DNA of 64,000 bases from Paludisphaera soli (GTDB lineage Bacteria > Planctomycetota > Planctomycetia > Isosphaerales > Isosphaeraceae), in the NCBI RefSeq assembly GCF_011064595.1, contig NZ_JAALJI010000003.1, positions 124,001 through 188,000 on the forward strand. Direction: 5' to 3'. Position 1 is the stretch's first letter; every line of letters begins with the position of its first letter. The notes under the pieces were generated by a model, which was not told the origin of the DNA, ran no database searches, and saw only the letters and a list, made by a program, of their open reading frames with translations. The translations under genes were made by a program, and so were the position numbers. Positions 36,918 through 46,136 of this stretch are shown here, piece after piece.

Positions 36918-37526
36918 CTACCGCGACGAGGCCCTTTCCCGGAGTCGACGCATCCCGATCGCTCCGGCGGCCCCCAGCGCGATCACCAGGAACGCCGAGG
37001 GTTCCGGGACGACCGGGGGGATGACGCTCGGGACCGGCGGCAGGAGGGGAGGGTCGACGGGGATGCTGGGGACGTCGACCGGCGGGGTCAGCGGCGGGAC
37101 GACCTGGGGTACGGGCGGAATCAGGCCCTGGGGTAGCCTGGGACCCACGAAGGGATGGTAAAAGTCGAACCGGGCGACGTCCAGGTTCCGACGCCAGAGC
37201 ATGTACTCGATGAGCGGGCTGGAGGCCGCGATCGACGGATCGCCGTTGACGAGGCGAAGGACCGCCTGACGTACGGCCGTCGTGAACGGTGGAGAAGGCC
37301 GCGAAGCCCAGGTCGATTCGCCCCCCGACAGGAAGGAGGCCCAGGCGTTCGGGGCCGTCCGGACGCTCGCCGCTCCGAGCTGCTGCGCGGCGACGCGGGG
37401 CCGCGGGCTCCAGCGGATCGGGGCGGCCTCCGCCGTCGCGGCCGAGTGGACGAGGAAGATCGCCGCGAACGCCGCGCCGCCTCGTCGCCTGGCTCGAATG
37501 TTCCACGTCGCCCCGTTCGCGTCCAT
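36918..37526 (-). CDS. PEP-CTERM sorting-domain protein, exported
   Basis: 202 aa. It has an N-terminal signal peptide (AFAAIFLVHSAATAEA) and a proline/valine-rich spacer (residues about 130-170, PPVPQVVPPLTPPVDVPSIP). The C-terminal PEP-CTERM signal is complete: VPEPS, a hydrophobic stretch FLVIALGAAGAIG, then RRLRERASSR. PEP-CTERM proteins are cut by an exosortase and often glycosylated or retained in the exopolysaccharide matrix. Its presence near a glycan neighbourhood is consistent with that. No exosortase gene is in the window. No other domain is recognised in the middle region. Confidence 0.78.
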   Translation of the reverse strand: MDANGATWNIRARRRGGAAFAAIFLVHSAATAEAAPIRWSPRPRVAAQQLGAASVRTAPNAWASFLSGGESTWASRPSPPFTTAVRQAVLRLVNGDPSIAASSPLIEYMLWRRNLDVARFDFYHPFVGPRLPQGLIPPVPQVVPPLTPPVDVPSIPVDPPLLPPVPSVIPPVVPEPSAFLVIALGAAGAIGMRRLRERASSR

Positions 37527-37818
37527 GCGTCACCCGCCTTGCCGTCGGTTGGGATCCATCCCTCAACGTCCATCCGATGCACGTCCGATCGCCTCGCGTG
37601 CCACCAGAAAAATCGGCCCATCCGGCCTCGCCTATTGACGCGAATCGAAGGATTGCAGCGGGGAGCTTGCGGGTTGTAGCACTCGTCCGAGGGCCGCAAC
37701 CTCTCCCCGGCCGTTCGGGTCTCGTTGTGCGCGGCCGCCGCTCGGAGTATCGTGAGGCGGAGGGTCGCTTCACGCCTGACCGCCACGCTCCCTCGCCCAT
37801 CTCACGGAGAGTCCGAAA

Positions 37819-39294
37819 ATGCCCCCCGCCACGACCGACGCCAGCACCCAAGCCTTCCCCACCCGGATGTACATCGACGGCGTCTGGCGCGACGGAGACG
37901 GCGGGAAGACGCTGGCGGTGATCAATCCGGCCGACGAGTCGACCGTCGCCGAGGTCGCCTACGCGGGGGGAGACGAGGCGAAGCAGGCGATCGAGGCCGC
38001 CTCGCGGGCGTTCCCGGCCTGGCGTGCCGCCTCCGCTTACGACCGTGCGAAGATCCTCAAGCGGACGGCCGAGCTGATGCGCGAGCGGGCCGACCGAATC
38101 GCCCGGGCGATGACCATGGAGCAGGGCAAGCCTCTCGCCGAGGCGAAAGCCGAGACGCTGCACGCGGCGGACACGTTCGAGTGGTTCGCCGAGGAAGCCA
38201 AGCGCGCCTACGGTCGCATCATCCCCCCCACGAACGTCGCCAAGCGCTATTACGCGATCAAGCATCCTGTGGGCGTCGTCGGCACGATCACCCCCTGGAA
38301 CTTCCCGGCCGCCCTCCCCAGCCGCAAGATCGGCCCGGCGCTCGCCGCGGGCTGCACCGTGGTCAGCCGCCCCGCCGACCAGACGCCGATCACGCTGATC
38401 CTGATGTTCGAATGTCTGGCCGACGCCGGCCTCCCCGCCGGCGTCGCGAACCTCGTCGTCGGCCCGGCTCGGCCCTTCGCGGACGCCCTGTTCGAGCACC
38501 CCGCGGTCCGCAAGATCAGCTTCACCGGCTCGACCGAGGTCGGCAAGGAGTTGATTCGACGTTCGGCCGATCAGGTGAAGCGCATGAGCCTCGAACTCGG
38601 GGGCCACGCCCCCCTGATCGTCTTCCCGGACGCCGACGTCGAGCAGGTGGCCCAGGCCGCGGTCATCGGCAAGTTCCGCAACAACGGCCAGGTCTGCATC
38701 GCCCCCTCGCGCTTCTACGTCCACGACAAGATCGCCAAGGACTTCACCGAGGCCGCCGTCGAGTTGACGAAGAAGCTCAAGATCGGCAACGGCCTTGAGG
38801 AAGGCGTGCAGGTCGGGCCGATGTTCGAAGCCCGGGCCCTGGACAAGACCCAGGGGCTCATCGACGACGCCCGTGGCAAGGGCGCTCAGGTGCTCACCGG
38901 CGGCGGCAAGTCCTCGAAGTTCGACAAGGGCTACTGGTTCGAGCCGACGGTGCTCACGAACGTCGACGGTTCCATGAAGTTGCTGACCGAGGAGCCGTTC
39001 GCCCCGGTGATGCCGATCCTCGACTTCAGCAAGCTCGACGACGTGATCGCCGCCGCGAACGCCACGCCCTACGGGCTGGCGGCCTACGTCTTCACCAACG
39101 ACCTGACGGTCGCCACCCGGATGGCCGAGGGGCTGGAAGCCGGGATCATCGGCATCAACGACCCGATCCCCGCCACGCCGCAATGCCCGTTCGGCGGCAT
39201 GAAGGAGTCCGGCATGGGTCGCGAACTGGGCAGCGAGGGCCTCGACGCCTACTTCGAGACCAAGTACGTCGCCGTCGGCCTCCGCCAGAACTGA
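37819..39294 (+). CDS. gabD: NAD(P)-dependent succinate-semialdehyde dehydrogenase
   Basis: 491 aa, the normal length of the aldehyde dehydrogenase superfamily. ITPWNFPAALPSRKIGPALA binds the cofactor and ISFTGSTEVGKEL is the Rossmann turn. LELGGHAPLIV supplies the general-base Glu and NNGQVCIAPSR the catalytic C293; PFGGMKESGMGRELGSEGLDAY is the C-terminal signature. The KxAxAL(G)CT-to-SRPADQTPI pattern fits the GabD-like clade, which oxidises succinate semialdehyde to succinate in GABA/4-aminobutyrate or polyamine degradation. Substrate identity within the clade cannot be proved from sequence. Single-gene unit ending in a strong shared terminator. Confidence 0.85.
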   Translation: MPPATTDASTQAFPTRMYIDGVWRDGDGGKTLAVINPADESTVAEVAYAGGDEAKQAIEAASRAFPAWRAASAYDRAKILKRTAELMRERADRIARAMTMEQGKPLAEAKAETLHAADTFEWFAEEAKRAYGRIIPPTNVAKRYYAIKHPVGVVGTITPWNFPAALPSRKIGPALAAGCTVVSRPADQTPITLILMFECLADAGLPAGVANLVVGPARPFADALFEHPAVRKISFTGSTEVGKELIRRSADQVKRMSLELGGHAPLIVFPDADVEQVAQAAVIGKFRNNGQVCIAPSRFYVHDKIAKDFTEAAVELTKKLKIGNGLEEGVQVGPMFEARALDKTQGLIDDARGKGAQVLTGGGKSSKFDKGYWFEPTVLTNVDGSMKLLTEEPFAPVMPILDFSKLDDVIAAANATPYGLAAYVFTNDLTVATRMAEGLEAGIIGINDPIPATPQCPFGGMKESGMGRELGSEGLDAYFETKYVAVGLRQN

Positions 39295-39305
39295 GGGGTC
39301 GAATG

Positions 39306-39340
39306 CGAAACGCCCCGGCGGATCGAGCCGGGGCGTTTCG
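39306..39340. terminator. Bidirectional intrinsic terminator between gabD and ispG
   Basis: CGAAACGCCCCGGC (39306-39319) pairs exactly with GCCGGGGCGTTTCG (39327-39340), a 14-bp stem with a 7-nt loop and T/A-rich outer ends on both strands. It sits between the two convergent stop codons. Confidence 0.8.
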
Positions 39341-39367
39341 GTTGATCGGGATTTCGGGCGGCGGAAA

Positions 39368-40537
39368 TCAGTTCAGGACCGGGAGGCCGGCCTTGGCCTG
39401 CTTCTGCTTCTCCTTCTCGACGAAGGAGGCGAGCGGCTTGGTCTCCTCGTCGAAGCGTTCGACCTCTTCCAGGAGCGCCTGGACCATCTCCGCCTCCTTG
39501 ACCTGGCGGATGGGGACGCCGCGCTTGAAGATGATCCCCTTCCCGGAGCCGGCGGCGATCCCCAGGTCGGCCTCCTTCGCCTCGCCGAAGCCGTTGACCA
39601 GGCAGCCGAGGATGCTGATCCGCAGCGGGGCGGTCAGGTTCTTCATCTGCGCCTCGACCTCGGCGACGATCCGCTCCAGGTCGATATCGAGCCGGCCGCA
39701 GGTCGGGCACGCGACGACCTCGGGCTTGGTCACCCGGCGGTCGCAGGCGCGGAGGATGTCGAAGCCGGCCTCGATCTCGGGGACGGGGTCGCCCAGCAGC
39801 GAGACCCGGATCGTGTCGCCGATGCCCCTCAGCAAGATGGCCCCGATGCCGGCGGCGCTCTTGAGCGTGCCGTACTCCTTCGACCCGGCCTCGGTGATGC
39901 CGACGTGGGTCGGGTAGTCGGCCTTGGCGGCGTATTCGGTGTAGCAGGCGACGGCCGTGGGGACGTGGCTGGCCTTGAGGCTGATGATCATCTGCTTGTA
40001 GCCGAGCCCCTCGGCCATCTCGATATACCGCAGTGCGCTCTCGACCATGGCCTCCGGGCAGGGGAAGCCGTATTTCTCGACCAGGTCCTTCTCCAGGCTG
40101 CCCGAGTTGACGCCGATCCGCATCGGGACGCCGGCGTCGCGCGCCTTGCGGACGACCTCCTTGAATCGCTCCTCGCCGCCGATGTTGCCGGGGTTGATCC
40201 GGATCTTGTCGACAGCGCGGCGGCCCGACGGGGTGCGGGCTTCGAGGCAGGCGAGGGCCATCCGGTAGTCGAAATGGATGTCGGCGATCAGCGGGATCTT
40301 GATGTGATCGCGGATCGCCTTGACGCCCTCGACGTCCTCCTTCTTGGGGACGGTGACGCGGACCACCTCGCAGCCGGCCTCTTCCAGCCGGCGGATCTGC
40401 GCCAGCGTGGCCTCGGCGTCGAACGTGTTTGTCGTCGTCATGGACTGGACCAGGATCGGGCTGTCGCCGCCGACGACATGGTCGCCGAGCCCGACCTCCT
40501 TCGTCTTGTGGCGCTGGACGGTCGTCGCGTAGGCCAT
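39368..40537 (-). CDS. ispG: 4-hydroxy-3-methylbut-2-en-1-yl diphosphate synthase
   Basis: 389 aa. IspG (GcpE) converts MEcPP to HMBPP in the methylerythritol phosphate isoprenoid pathway using a [4Fe-4S] cluster. It has the N-terminal TIM-barrel start SPILVQSMTTTNTFDAEATLAQIRRL, the barrel segment IADIHFDYRMAL, and the cluster-binding C-terminal region CPTCGRLDI (about 276-284) with ISILGCLVNGFGEAKEADLG (about 307). The three Cys ligands and the catalytic Glu are present. The protein lacks the insertion domain of plant/Chlamydia forms. It has a well-formed promoter on its own strand. Confidence 0.96.
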   Translation of the reverse strand: MAYATTVQRHKTKEVGLGDHVVGGDSPILVQSMTTTNTFDAEATLAQIRRLEEAGCEVVRVTVPKKEDVEGVKAIRDHIKIPLIADIHFDYRMALACLEARTPSGRRAVDKIRINPGNIGGEERFKEVVRKARDAGVPMRIGVNSGSLEKDLVEKYGFPCPEAMVESALRYIEMAEGLGYKQMIISLKASHVPTAVACYTEYAAKADYPTHVGITEAGSKEYGTLKSAAGIGAILLRGIGDTIRVSLLGDPVPEIEAGFDILRACDRRVTKPEVVACPTCGRLDIDLERIVAEVEAQMKNLTAPLRISILGCLVNGFGEAKEADLGIAAGSGKGIIFKRGVPIRQVKEAEMVQALLEEVERFDEETKPLASFVEKEKQKQAKAGLPVLN

Positions 40538-40607
40538 TGATCGTCGCCCTAATTTGTCGTCAAATCAGACTTTAACGCGCACATCGTCGTCGTGGACGCA
40601 TGAATCG

Positions 40608-40636
40608 ATCGTAATCGACGGCCGTCCCACGGTCAA
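40608..40636 (-). promoter_or_regulatory. Sigma70-like promoter for ispG
   Basis: On the minus strand TTGACC (40636-40631), 17-bp spacer, TACGAT (40613-40608). The implied leader to the ATG at 40537 is about 65 nt. Confidence 0.6.
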
Positions 40637-40666
40637 CCCTGCGCGAGCCGGCCGGACCCTCCCGAC

Positions 40667-41563
40667 ATGAGCAAGATCCCCCTGCCCCGCGTCGTCAAGC
40701 GTCCCCTGGTGAGGGCCTGGAACGAGGCCCACCGCCTGGGCTGGCTGGCCCGCGACTACGCCTCGGCTATCGCCTCGGGTCGTCACGAACATTGTACGGT
40801 GTGCGGGAAGACGGGCCGGATGTTCTATCGTCGTCGCGTGATTCCTCCCCGGCTCGTCCAGCTCTGGGGCCTGACGGAACGCCAGGCCGAGGCCCTCGCC
40901 CGCAAGGAGTCGTGCGACTGCGCCAACTGCGGAGCCAAGCTCCGCGCGCGTAGGATGGCGGAAGTCCTGCTCGACCTCTACCCGATCAACGGTCGACGCG
41001 CGTCGGATCTTCGAACCTGGGCCGGGAGCCACGAGGCGGGCCGCCTGCGGATCGCCGAGATCAACCGGATCGACGGCATCCACGAGACGCTGCACGACCT
41101 GGCCCATTTTCATCCGTCCGACTTCATCCCCAACGCCCACCGGGGCGGTTACGTCCACGGAGTCCGACACGAGGACCTCGACGGTTTGACCTACGAGGAC
41201 GACCGATTCGACCTCGTGCTGACGTCCGAGACGCTGGAGCACGTTCCCGACCTCGGCCGGGCCCTGGCGGAGGTCCGCCGCGTCCTCGTCCCGGGCGGCT
41301 CGCACGTCTTCACGGCCCCCGTCGCGCCCCATGTCGCGAGGACCTTCCCACGCGCCCGGCTGCGTCGGGACGGTTCGGTCGAGGAACTCGCCCCTCCGAT
41401 CCGCCACCCGGGGGGGGACGTCGGCTACCAGGTTTTCACCGATTTGGGGATGGACTTCCCGGAGATCCTTCGCGACGCGGGCTTCGAGACCGAGGTTCGC
41501 TTCGGCCCCGTCTCCGACGACGATCTCGCGCAGGTGTACGTCTGCCGCAAGCCTACGGGTTGA
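40667..41563 (+). CDS. SAM methyltransferase with N-terminal zinc-ribbon-like segment
   Basis: 298 aa. An N-terminal CTVCGKTG pair and a later CDCANCGAKLR form a likely treble-clef/zinc-ribbon (about residues 43-90). The methyltransferase part is short of a clear GxGxG: the region HETLHDLAHFHPSDFIPN replaces motif I, while FDLVLTSETLEHVPDLGRAL and RRVLVPGGSHVFTAPVAP are good motifs IV and V. Similar Zn-plus-methyltransferase proteins occur in polysaccharide clusters. The final 11 bp overlap the 3' end of the convergent GT39 gene. The acceptor is unknown. Confidence 0.78.
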   Translation: MSKIPLPRVVKRPLVRAWNEAHRLGWLARDYASAIASGRHEHCTVCGKTGRMFYRRRVIPPRLVQLWGLTERQAEALARKESCDCANCGAKLRARRMAEVLLDLYPINGRRASDLRTWAGSHEAGRLRIAEINRIDGIHETLHDLAHFHPSDFIPNAHRGGYVHGVRHEDLDGLTYEDDRFDLVLTSETLEHVPDLGRALAEVRRVLVPGGSHVFTAPVAPHVARTFPRARLRRDGSVEELAPPIRHPGGDVGYQVFTDLGMDFPEILRDAGFETEVRFGPVSDDDLAQVYVCRKPTG

Positions 41564-43691
41564 GGAGCGGCGCCGCGCGGGCCACGTCCTCCGGGCTGAG
41601 TTTGTAGATGTAAATCGAATGGCCGATGCGATCGATGGGTTCGAACAGGCGGAAGTAGCCGAAGGCCTCGTTTCGACTCGACCAGGCGGGGGGCCAGGCT
41701 TCGTAGAAGGCGGGGGTCGGGTCGTAGAGCCTCCAGTGGAGACCGTAGACCAGGGTGGCGCTGACGGCGTAGTAGCCGGGGACCAGGCTTTTCGCCGGGC
41801 CGATGAGTCGGGTCTCTGGATTCGTGTACGTCCCCGTGATCGCGCCCGGCTTGACCGGCGGCAGGAACCAGTTGAGACGATCGCCCCGCGCCGCGAAGAT
41901 CCCCGGATTGATCTGACCGAAGTACGCAAAGCCGATCGGCTCGTTCGGGATGTTCGTTCGACACCATTCCCGAAGGCCGACCAGATCCTGGCCCCAGTCG
42001 AGATTGCTGTCGATCAGCCTCGCGGGAGTGCGGTCCGGGCCTCCGGAGGCCTGGTTGAAATACGCGAGGTAGTGAGGATGGATGCTCAGGGTTGAAAGGG
42101 CCGTGAGCCCAAGGCAGCCCACCAGCGCCGCCCGACCGGCGAGCCTCCCGCGTCGGCCGAACGACTCGACCCAGGGGACGAGCTTCCCCGTCTGCACGTA
42201 AACGTAGGGAAAGATCGCGAGCACGTAACGCAGGCCGAGGTTGATGTCGGTGAGGAAGCTCATCGCGAAAAGAACGGCCGAGGGCACGGTCCAGAGCGCG
42301 ACTTCGTCGGCCCAGGCCGCGCCGGGGCGACGAACGGCCGCGAGCGCGAGCAAGGAGGCCAGCACCAGCGTCCAGGTCCCTTCGGGGACCTTGTAGGCTA
42401 GGGTCGCCAGGTAGTAGTACCACCAGCCCGAATCGCGCAGGACGCCGTTGAGATAGACGGGGTATCCGGACACGGAGCGGTCCGGCGAAGCGGCCTCGCG
42501 GCGGGCGAGATCCACGTCCCCCGACCGCAGGGCCTCGCGGGCCCGCACGAAACGCAGCGGAATCCCGTCGGCCTCGATCTTCTGCTCGTCGAAGCCGAGC
42601 AGGTAATGCTCCGGCAGGGGGGCCGGAAAGTTCTCCAGGATGGTCCCCCGGAACCGATTTCGGGCGAAGGGCCAGATGGTATCGAAGAGCGGATTCATCG
42701 TCGCCGGCGGCGTCCTCACGCCGCCCGGCGGGGGGCTCGTCAGGCTCTTGCTCGCGAACTCGAAGCTCCCCAGCGGTTTTCCAACGCCCTCGAAGAGATA
42801 GCCGGCGTCGATCACGAGGATGCTCAACGCCACGACGAGGGCACCATGACCGGCGGCCTGGCCGATCCGACGCAAAATGCGGCCCGCGTCGGGCGTCAGG
42901 GCCAGTCGCACGAGCCAGAGGAACGGCCAAACCGCATACAAGAGCAGCAAGCTGAACTTGGAGAGCTGGGCCACGCCCAGGGCGAAGCCCGCGAGCGCCG
43001 CCCTCGCCCAGCTCGGTCTCGTGAGGTATCGCCAGAAGAGATAGGTCGCCGCCGCCCCGAGCGCCGCCGAGCCGACGTCCGAGGTGATCAGCCGGCCGTG
43101 AGCCAGGATGTTCGGGCAGGTGGCCCAGAGCGCGAGGCTCAAGAGCCCTCCGAAGGCCCCATAGAGCCGGCTCGACCAGGCGAAGACGACGACGCCCCCG
43201 ACGATCGAGAACAAGGGCATGACCATCCGTCCGAGTGTGAACAGCTCGAAGTAGCGGTCGGCGTTGACGAACGCGAAATCCTGCGAGAAGCTCGTCTGCG
43301 ACGGGTTGCGGTCGCTCCAGGACTTGCGCTGATAGAGCGGCTCTAAAACCGGCCCCGCGAGCCAGACCGGCAGCGACGCGACGAGCTTCACGAGCGGCGG
43401 GTTGTGGGGGTAGAGCCGGAACGTGTGGCGGTCCCAGTACGTCAACCCGGCCGGCATGTGCACGACCTCGTCGACGGTGGGATTCTCGGTCAGCAGGCTC
43501 CGCTCAGCGAGCGCCAGGTGCAGGCCCAGCATTGCGACGACGGCCAGTCCGATCCACAGTCTGCGGCGTCCGAGACCGCCGCCGTCCTCCGGCCCCGAGG
43601 GATCGGGGGGGGCCGGAGCCGGCGGTGGAGCGGGAAGGGGACGATCCGGCTCTCGGCGGCGGTCGCCCGCGCCTCGGGGCTTGCGAGCCAA
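41553..43691 (-). CDS. GT39/PMT-like membrane glycosyltransferase
   Basis: 712 aa polytopic membrane protein. After a Pro-rich cytosolic N-terminus (residues 1-45) come TM1 and the first extracytoplasmic loop with NPTVDEVVHMPAGLTYW. That loop carries the acidic DE pair of the PMT/ArnT/GT39 superfamily, which uses polyprenyl-phosphate sugars on the outer membrane face. About 10-12 hydrophobic segments follow (LFSIVGGVVVFAWSSRLYG, ALAGFALGVAQLSKFSLLLL, and more). RLIDSNLDWGQDLVGLREW near the C-terminus is a planctomycete-type conserved box. It lies 34 bp behind the xylulokinase gene, so it may be the last gene of that operon. It could glycosylate proteins, lipids or the polysaccharide. Confidence 0.8.
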   Translation of the reverse strand: MARKPRGAGDRRREPDRPLPAPPPAPAPPDPSGPEDGGGLGRRRLWIGLAVVAMLGLHLALAERSLLTENPTVDEVVHMPAGLTYWDRHTFRLYPHNPPLVKLVASLPVWLAGPVLEPLYQRKSWSDRNPSQTSFSQDFAFVNADRYFELFTLGRMVMPLFSIVGGVVVFAWSSRLYGAFGGLLSLALWATCPNILAHGRLITSDVGSAALGAAATYLFWRYLTRPSWARAALAGFALGVAQLSKFSLLLLYAVWPFLWLVRLALTPDAGRILRRIGQAAGHGALVVALSILVIDAGYLFEGVGKPLGSFEFASKSLTSPPPGGVRTPPATMNPLFDTIWPFARNRFRGTILENFPAPLPEHYLLGFDEQKIEADGIPLRFVRAREALRSGDVDLARREAASPDRSVSGYPVYLNGVLRDSGWWYYYLATLAYKVPEGTWTLVLASLLALAAVRRPGAAWADEVALWTVPSAVLFAMSFLTDINLGLRYVLAIFPYVYVQTGKLVPWVESFGRRGRLAGRAALVGCLGLTALSTLSIHPHYLAYFNQASGGPDRTPARLIDSNLDWGQDLVGLREWCRTNIPNEPIGFAYFGQINPGIFAARGDRLNWFLPPVKPGAITGTYTNPETRLIGPAKSLVPGYYAVSATLVYGLHWRLYDPTPAFYEAWPPAWSSRNEAFGYFRLFEPIDRIGHSIYIYKLSPEDVARAAPLLNP

Positions 43692-43725
43692 GCGAAGACT
43701 CCTGCGGGTGGTCGGGGAAGCTGGC

Positions 43726-45267
43726 TCAGAGGCCCTCGGCCACCAGCTCGCTGATCTCCCGGAAGCTCCCCTTCAAATGGCTGTAGAGGCCCCGGTAGAC
43801 CGTGTAGGCTCGATCGTAGTACGCCTTCACCCGGGGATCAACGTTCGTGCTCTCGACGGTCATGATCGTGGCGTCGCACGCCTCGGGGACCGACGAGAAC
43901 CCGCCGGTGCCCACCTGGGCGAGTAAGGCCACGCCAAACGCCGGGCCTTCGCTGGCATTGATCGTGTGGACGTCCGCGCCGTAGACGTCGGCCTGGATCT
44001 GCCGCCAGAGGGCGTTGCGGGCCCCGCCGCCGGAGACGCGGATCTGCTCGATCGCGACGTTCATGTCGCGGATCAGCTCCAGGCTGTCGCGCATCGCGAA
44101 CGTCGCCCCTTCGAGCACCGCGCGGATCATGTGCGGACGGCCGTGGCGGACCGTCAGGCCAATCCAGCCCCCCTTCGCGTCGGGGTCGAAATGGGGGGAA
44201 CGCTCGCCGGTGAGGTAAGGCAGGAAGAACAGGCCCTCGGCCCCGGGCCCCGCGAGCGCCGCCTCGGCCGTGAGGATCTGGTAAGGGTCCACCCCCTGCG
44301 ACTTCGCCAGCGCGACCTCCGCCTTGCCCAGCTCGTTGCGGAACCACTGCAAGCTGCCCCCCGCGGAGAGCACCACGCCCATGACGTGATAGGCGCCCGG
44401 CACGGCGTGGCAGCCCCGTTGCAGCCTCCCCGCCGGGTCGAAGCCGAGGTGGTCCGAGTGGGCGAAGATGACGCCCGACGTCCCCATCGTCGCGGAGACC
44501 ACCCCCTGCCTCACGATGCCGTTCCCGACCGCCCCGGCCGGCTGGTCGCCGCCACCGCCGACGACGGGCGTGCCGACGGGGAGCCCCGTGGCCTCGGCCC
44601 CGATCGCCCCCACGGTCGCGGAGACTTCCTGGCTCTCGAAGCACTCGGGCAGCAGCGCCGGGTCGAGATCGAGCTTGCCCAGCAGTTCGCGGCTCCAGCG
44701 TCGGTTGGCGACGTCGAGCATCAGGGTCCCGGACGCGTCGCTCACCTCGGTGGCGTAGGTCCCGGTCAGGCGGTAGCGGATGTAGTCTTTCGGCAAGAGC
44801 ACCTGCCGGACGCGATCCCAGTTCGCCGGCTCCTCCTTGCGGACCCAGAGCAGCTTGGGCGCGGTGAAGCCGGTCAGCGCCCGGTTGGCGACCATGCGGA
44901 TGAGGGCCTCGCGGCCGCCGGCCCGCTCCTCGATCTCCGCGCACTGGGCGGCCGTCCGCTGATCGTTCCAGAGGAGCGCCGGCCGAACGACCTGACCGTC
45001 GGCGTCGAGGAAGACCGAACCGTGCATCTGGCCGCTCAGCCCGACGCCGGCCACGTCCGATGGCTTGAACGCTCCGGAGTTCAGCACCGAGCCCAGCGTC
45101 TCGCGGGTCGCCTCCCACCACAGCTCCGGGTCCTGCTCCGACCAGCCCGGCCTCGGGTGCGAGCACGGATACTCCGACGAGGCCGAGGCCAGGATCCGCC
45201 CCGATTCGTCGATCGCCAACGTCTTGGTCCCGGACGTTCCGACGTCGATGCCGATTGTGACGCTCAA
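43726..45267 (-). CDS. xylB: Xylulokinase (FGGY carbohydrate kinase)
   Basis: 513 aa. The FGGY kinase phosphorylates D-xylulose for the pentose phosphate pathway. TIGIDVGTSGTKTLAID is the N-terminal phosphate loop, GVGLSGQMHGSVFLD and LLWNDQRT are xylulokinase-specific, GGGGDQPAGAVGNGI holds the catalytic Asp, and SGGGARNALWRQIQADVYG is the C-terminal ATP-binding signature. The start is read as TTG at 45267, overlapping the TGA of the upstream gene (TTGA), which places M directly before SVTIGID; a longer frame begins at 45294. The overlap implies coupled translation. A close alternative is another FGGY sugar kinase. Confidence 0.9.
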   Translation of the reverse strand: MSVTIGIDVGTSGTKTLAIDESGRILASASSEYPCSHPRPGWSEQDPELWWEATRETLGSVLNSGAFKPSDVAGVGLSGQMHGSVFLDADGQVVRPALLWNDQRTAAQCAEIEERAGGREALIRMVANRALTGFTAPKLLWVRKEEPANWDRVRQVLLPKDYIRYRLTGTYATEVSDASGTLMLDVANRRWSRELLGKLDLDPALLPECFESQEVSATVGAIGAEATGLPVGTPVVGGGGDQPAGAVGNGIVRQGVVSATMGTSGVIFAHSDHLGFDPAGRLQRGCHAVPGAYHVMGVVLSAGGSLQWFRNELGKAEVALAKSQGVDPYQILTAEAALAGPGAEGLFFLPYLTGERSPHFDPDAKGGWIGLTVRHGRPHMIRAVLEGATFAMRDSLELIRDMNVAIEQIRVSGGGARNALWRQIQADVYGADVHTINASEGPAFGVALLAQVGTGGFSSVPEACDATIMTVESTNVDPRVKAYYDRAYTVYRGLYSHLKGSFREISELVAEGL

Positions 45268-46118
45268 GGGCGGATCTCCCAGCGCTCGCCGCACTGCAGG
45301 ACCTTGGGCTCGACCCCGGAGGGCAGGCGACGCGCCTGATGTTCGAACTCCTGGGCGGGCACCGTGTTGAAAGTGAACATGTCGTAGTGGTGCGGCACCA
45401 CGTACCGCGGTCGGACGCGCCGGGCCAGGTCGACGGCCTCGGTCGCGCTCATGTTGCCGGCGACGCCCCGGCTGGGGTTGCGGCCGTTGATCGGCAGGAA
45501 GAGGGCGTCGAAGCCCTCATTGCCCAGTGACTCGGCGAGCCCTTCGTAGGCCAGCGTGTCGCCGCTGTGGTAGATCCTCAAACTACCGGACTCGATGATG
45601 AACCCGAGATAGGGGTGCCGGCCTCGCGCGTCGCGGTCGAACTCCTCGTGCGCCGAGGGGACCGCGCGGATGCGAAACCCCGCCCCCCGGACCTCCGAGC
45701 CGGCGTCCACGGGGATCATCCGATCCTCGGGCAGGCCCAGGCTCATCGCATAATCCCGGATCGACTCCGGAAGGACGAGCATCGCGGACGGCGAGGCGTT
45801 CAGGAGGTCCGGTGCCGTCCCCGGGTCCAGGTGGTCGGAATGCTTGTGGCTCGCCAGCAGCAGGTCGACCGACTTGAGATCTGCGCCGTGCAGGGGCGAG
45901 CGCGTCATCCGCACATGGGGGCGATTCGTGGACTCGTACTTCCGGGTTAGGTGCTCGGATAGGTAGAGATCGACCGCGAGCAGCCCCTGGGCGGACTTGA
46001 AAAGAAAACCGCTCTGGCCGGTCCACCAGACCGCCAGGCCGTCTCGCGGCGGGTCGACCGCTTCGATCTCGCGGATCAGGGCTTCGCCCATCCGCACGGG
46101 TTCAATCATCGTGCTCAC
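45264..46118 (-). CDS. UlaG-like MBL-fold metallo-hydrolase
   Basis: 284 aa. A metallo-beta-lactamase-fold protein: LLASHKHSDHLDPG is the HxHxDH metal site, with further His in VPSAHEEFDRD, an Asp in YHSGDTLAYEG and His in VVPHHYDMF. The length and layout match UlaG/L-ascorbate-6-phosphate lactonase relatives. It lies between a MetE-like gene (18-bp gap) and xylulokinase (4-bp overlap), so it is co-transcribed with both; a sugar-phosphate lactonase role in pentose or ascorbate-like catabolism fits but is inference. Confidence 0.85.
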   Translation of the reverse strand: MSTMIEPVRMGEALIREIEAVDPPRDGLAVWWTGQSGFLFKSAQGLLAVDLYLSEHLTRKYESTNRPHVRMTRSPLHGADLKSVDLLLASHKHSDHLDPGTAPDLLNASPSAMLVLPESIRDYAMSLGLPEDRMIPVDAGSEVRGAGFRIRAVPSAHEEFDRDARGRHPYLGFIIESGSLRIYHSGDTLAYEGLAESLGNEGFDALFLPINGRNPSRGVAGNMSATEAVDLARRVRPRYVVPHHYDMFTFNTVPAQEFEHQARRLPSGVEPKVLQCGERWEIRP

Positions 46119-46136
46119 CCCGTCTGGACTGATGGA

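Noticed and set aside
37634-37656. TTGACG as a promoter for the succinate-semialdehyde dehydrogenase gene
   Set aside because: No acceptable -10 lies at 16-19 bp spacing.
35185-39183. Minus-strand open frame of more than 1300 codons across metG and gabD
   Set aside because: It is antisense to gabD and out of frame with metG; it reads as Arg/Gly/Pro-rich noise, while both real genes have full motifs.
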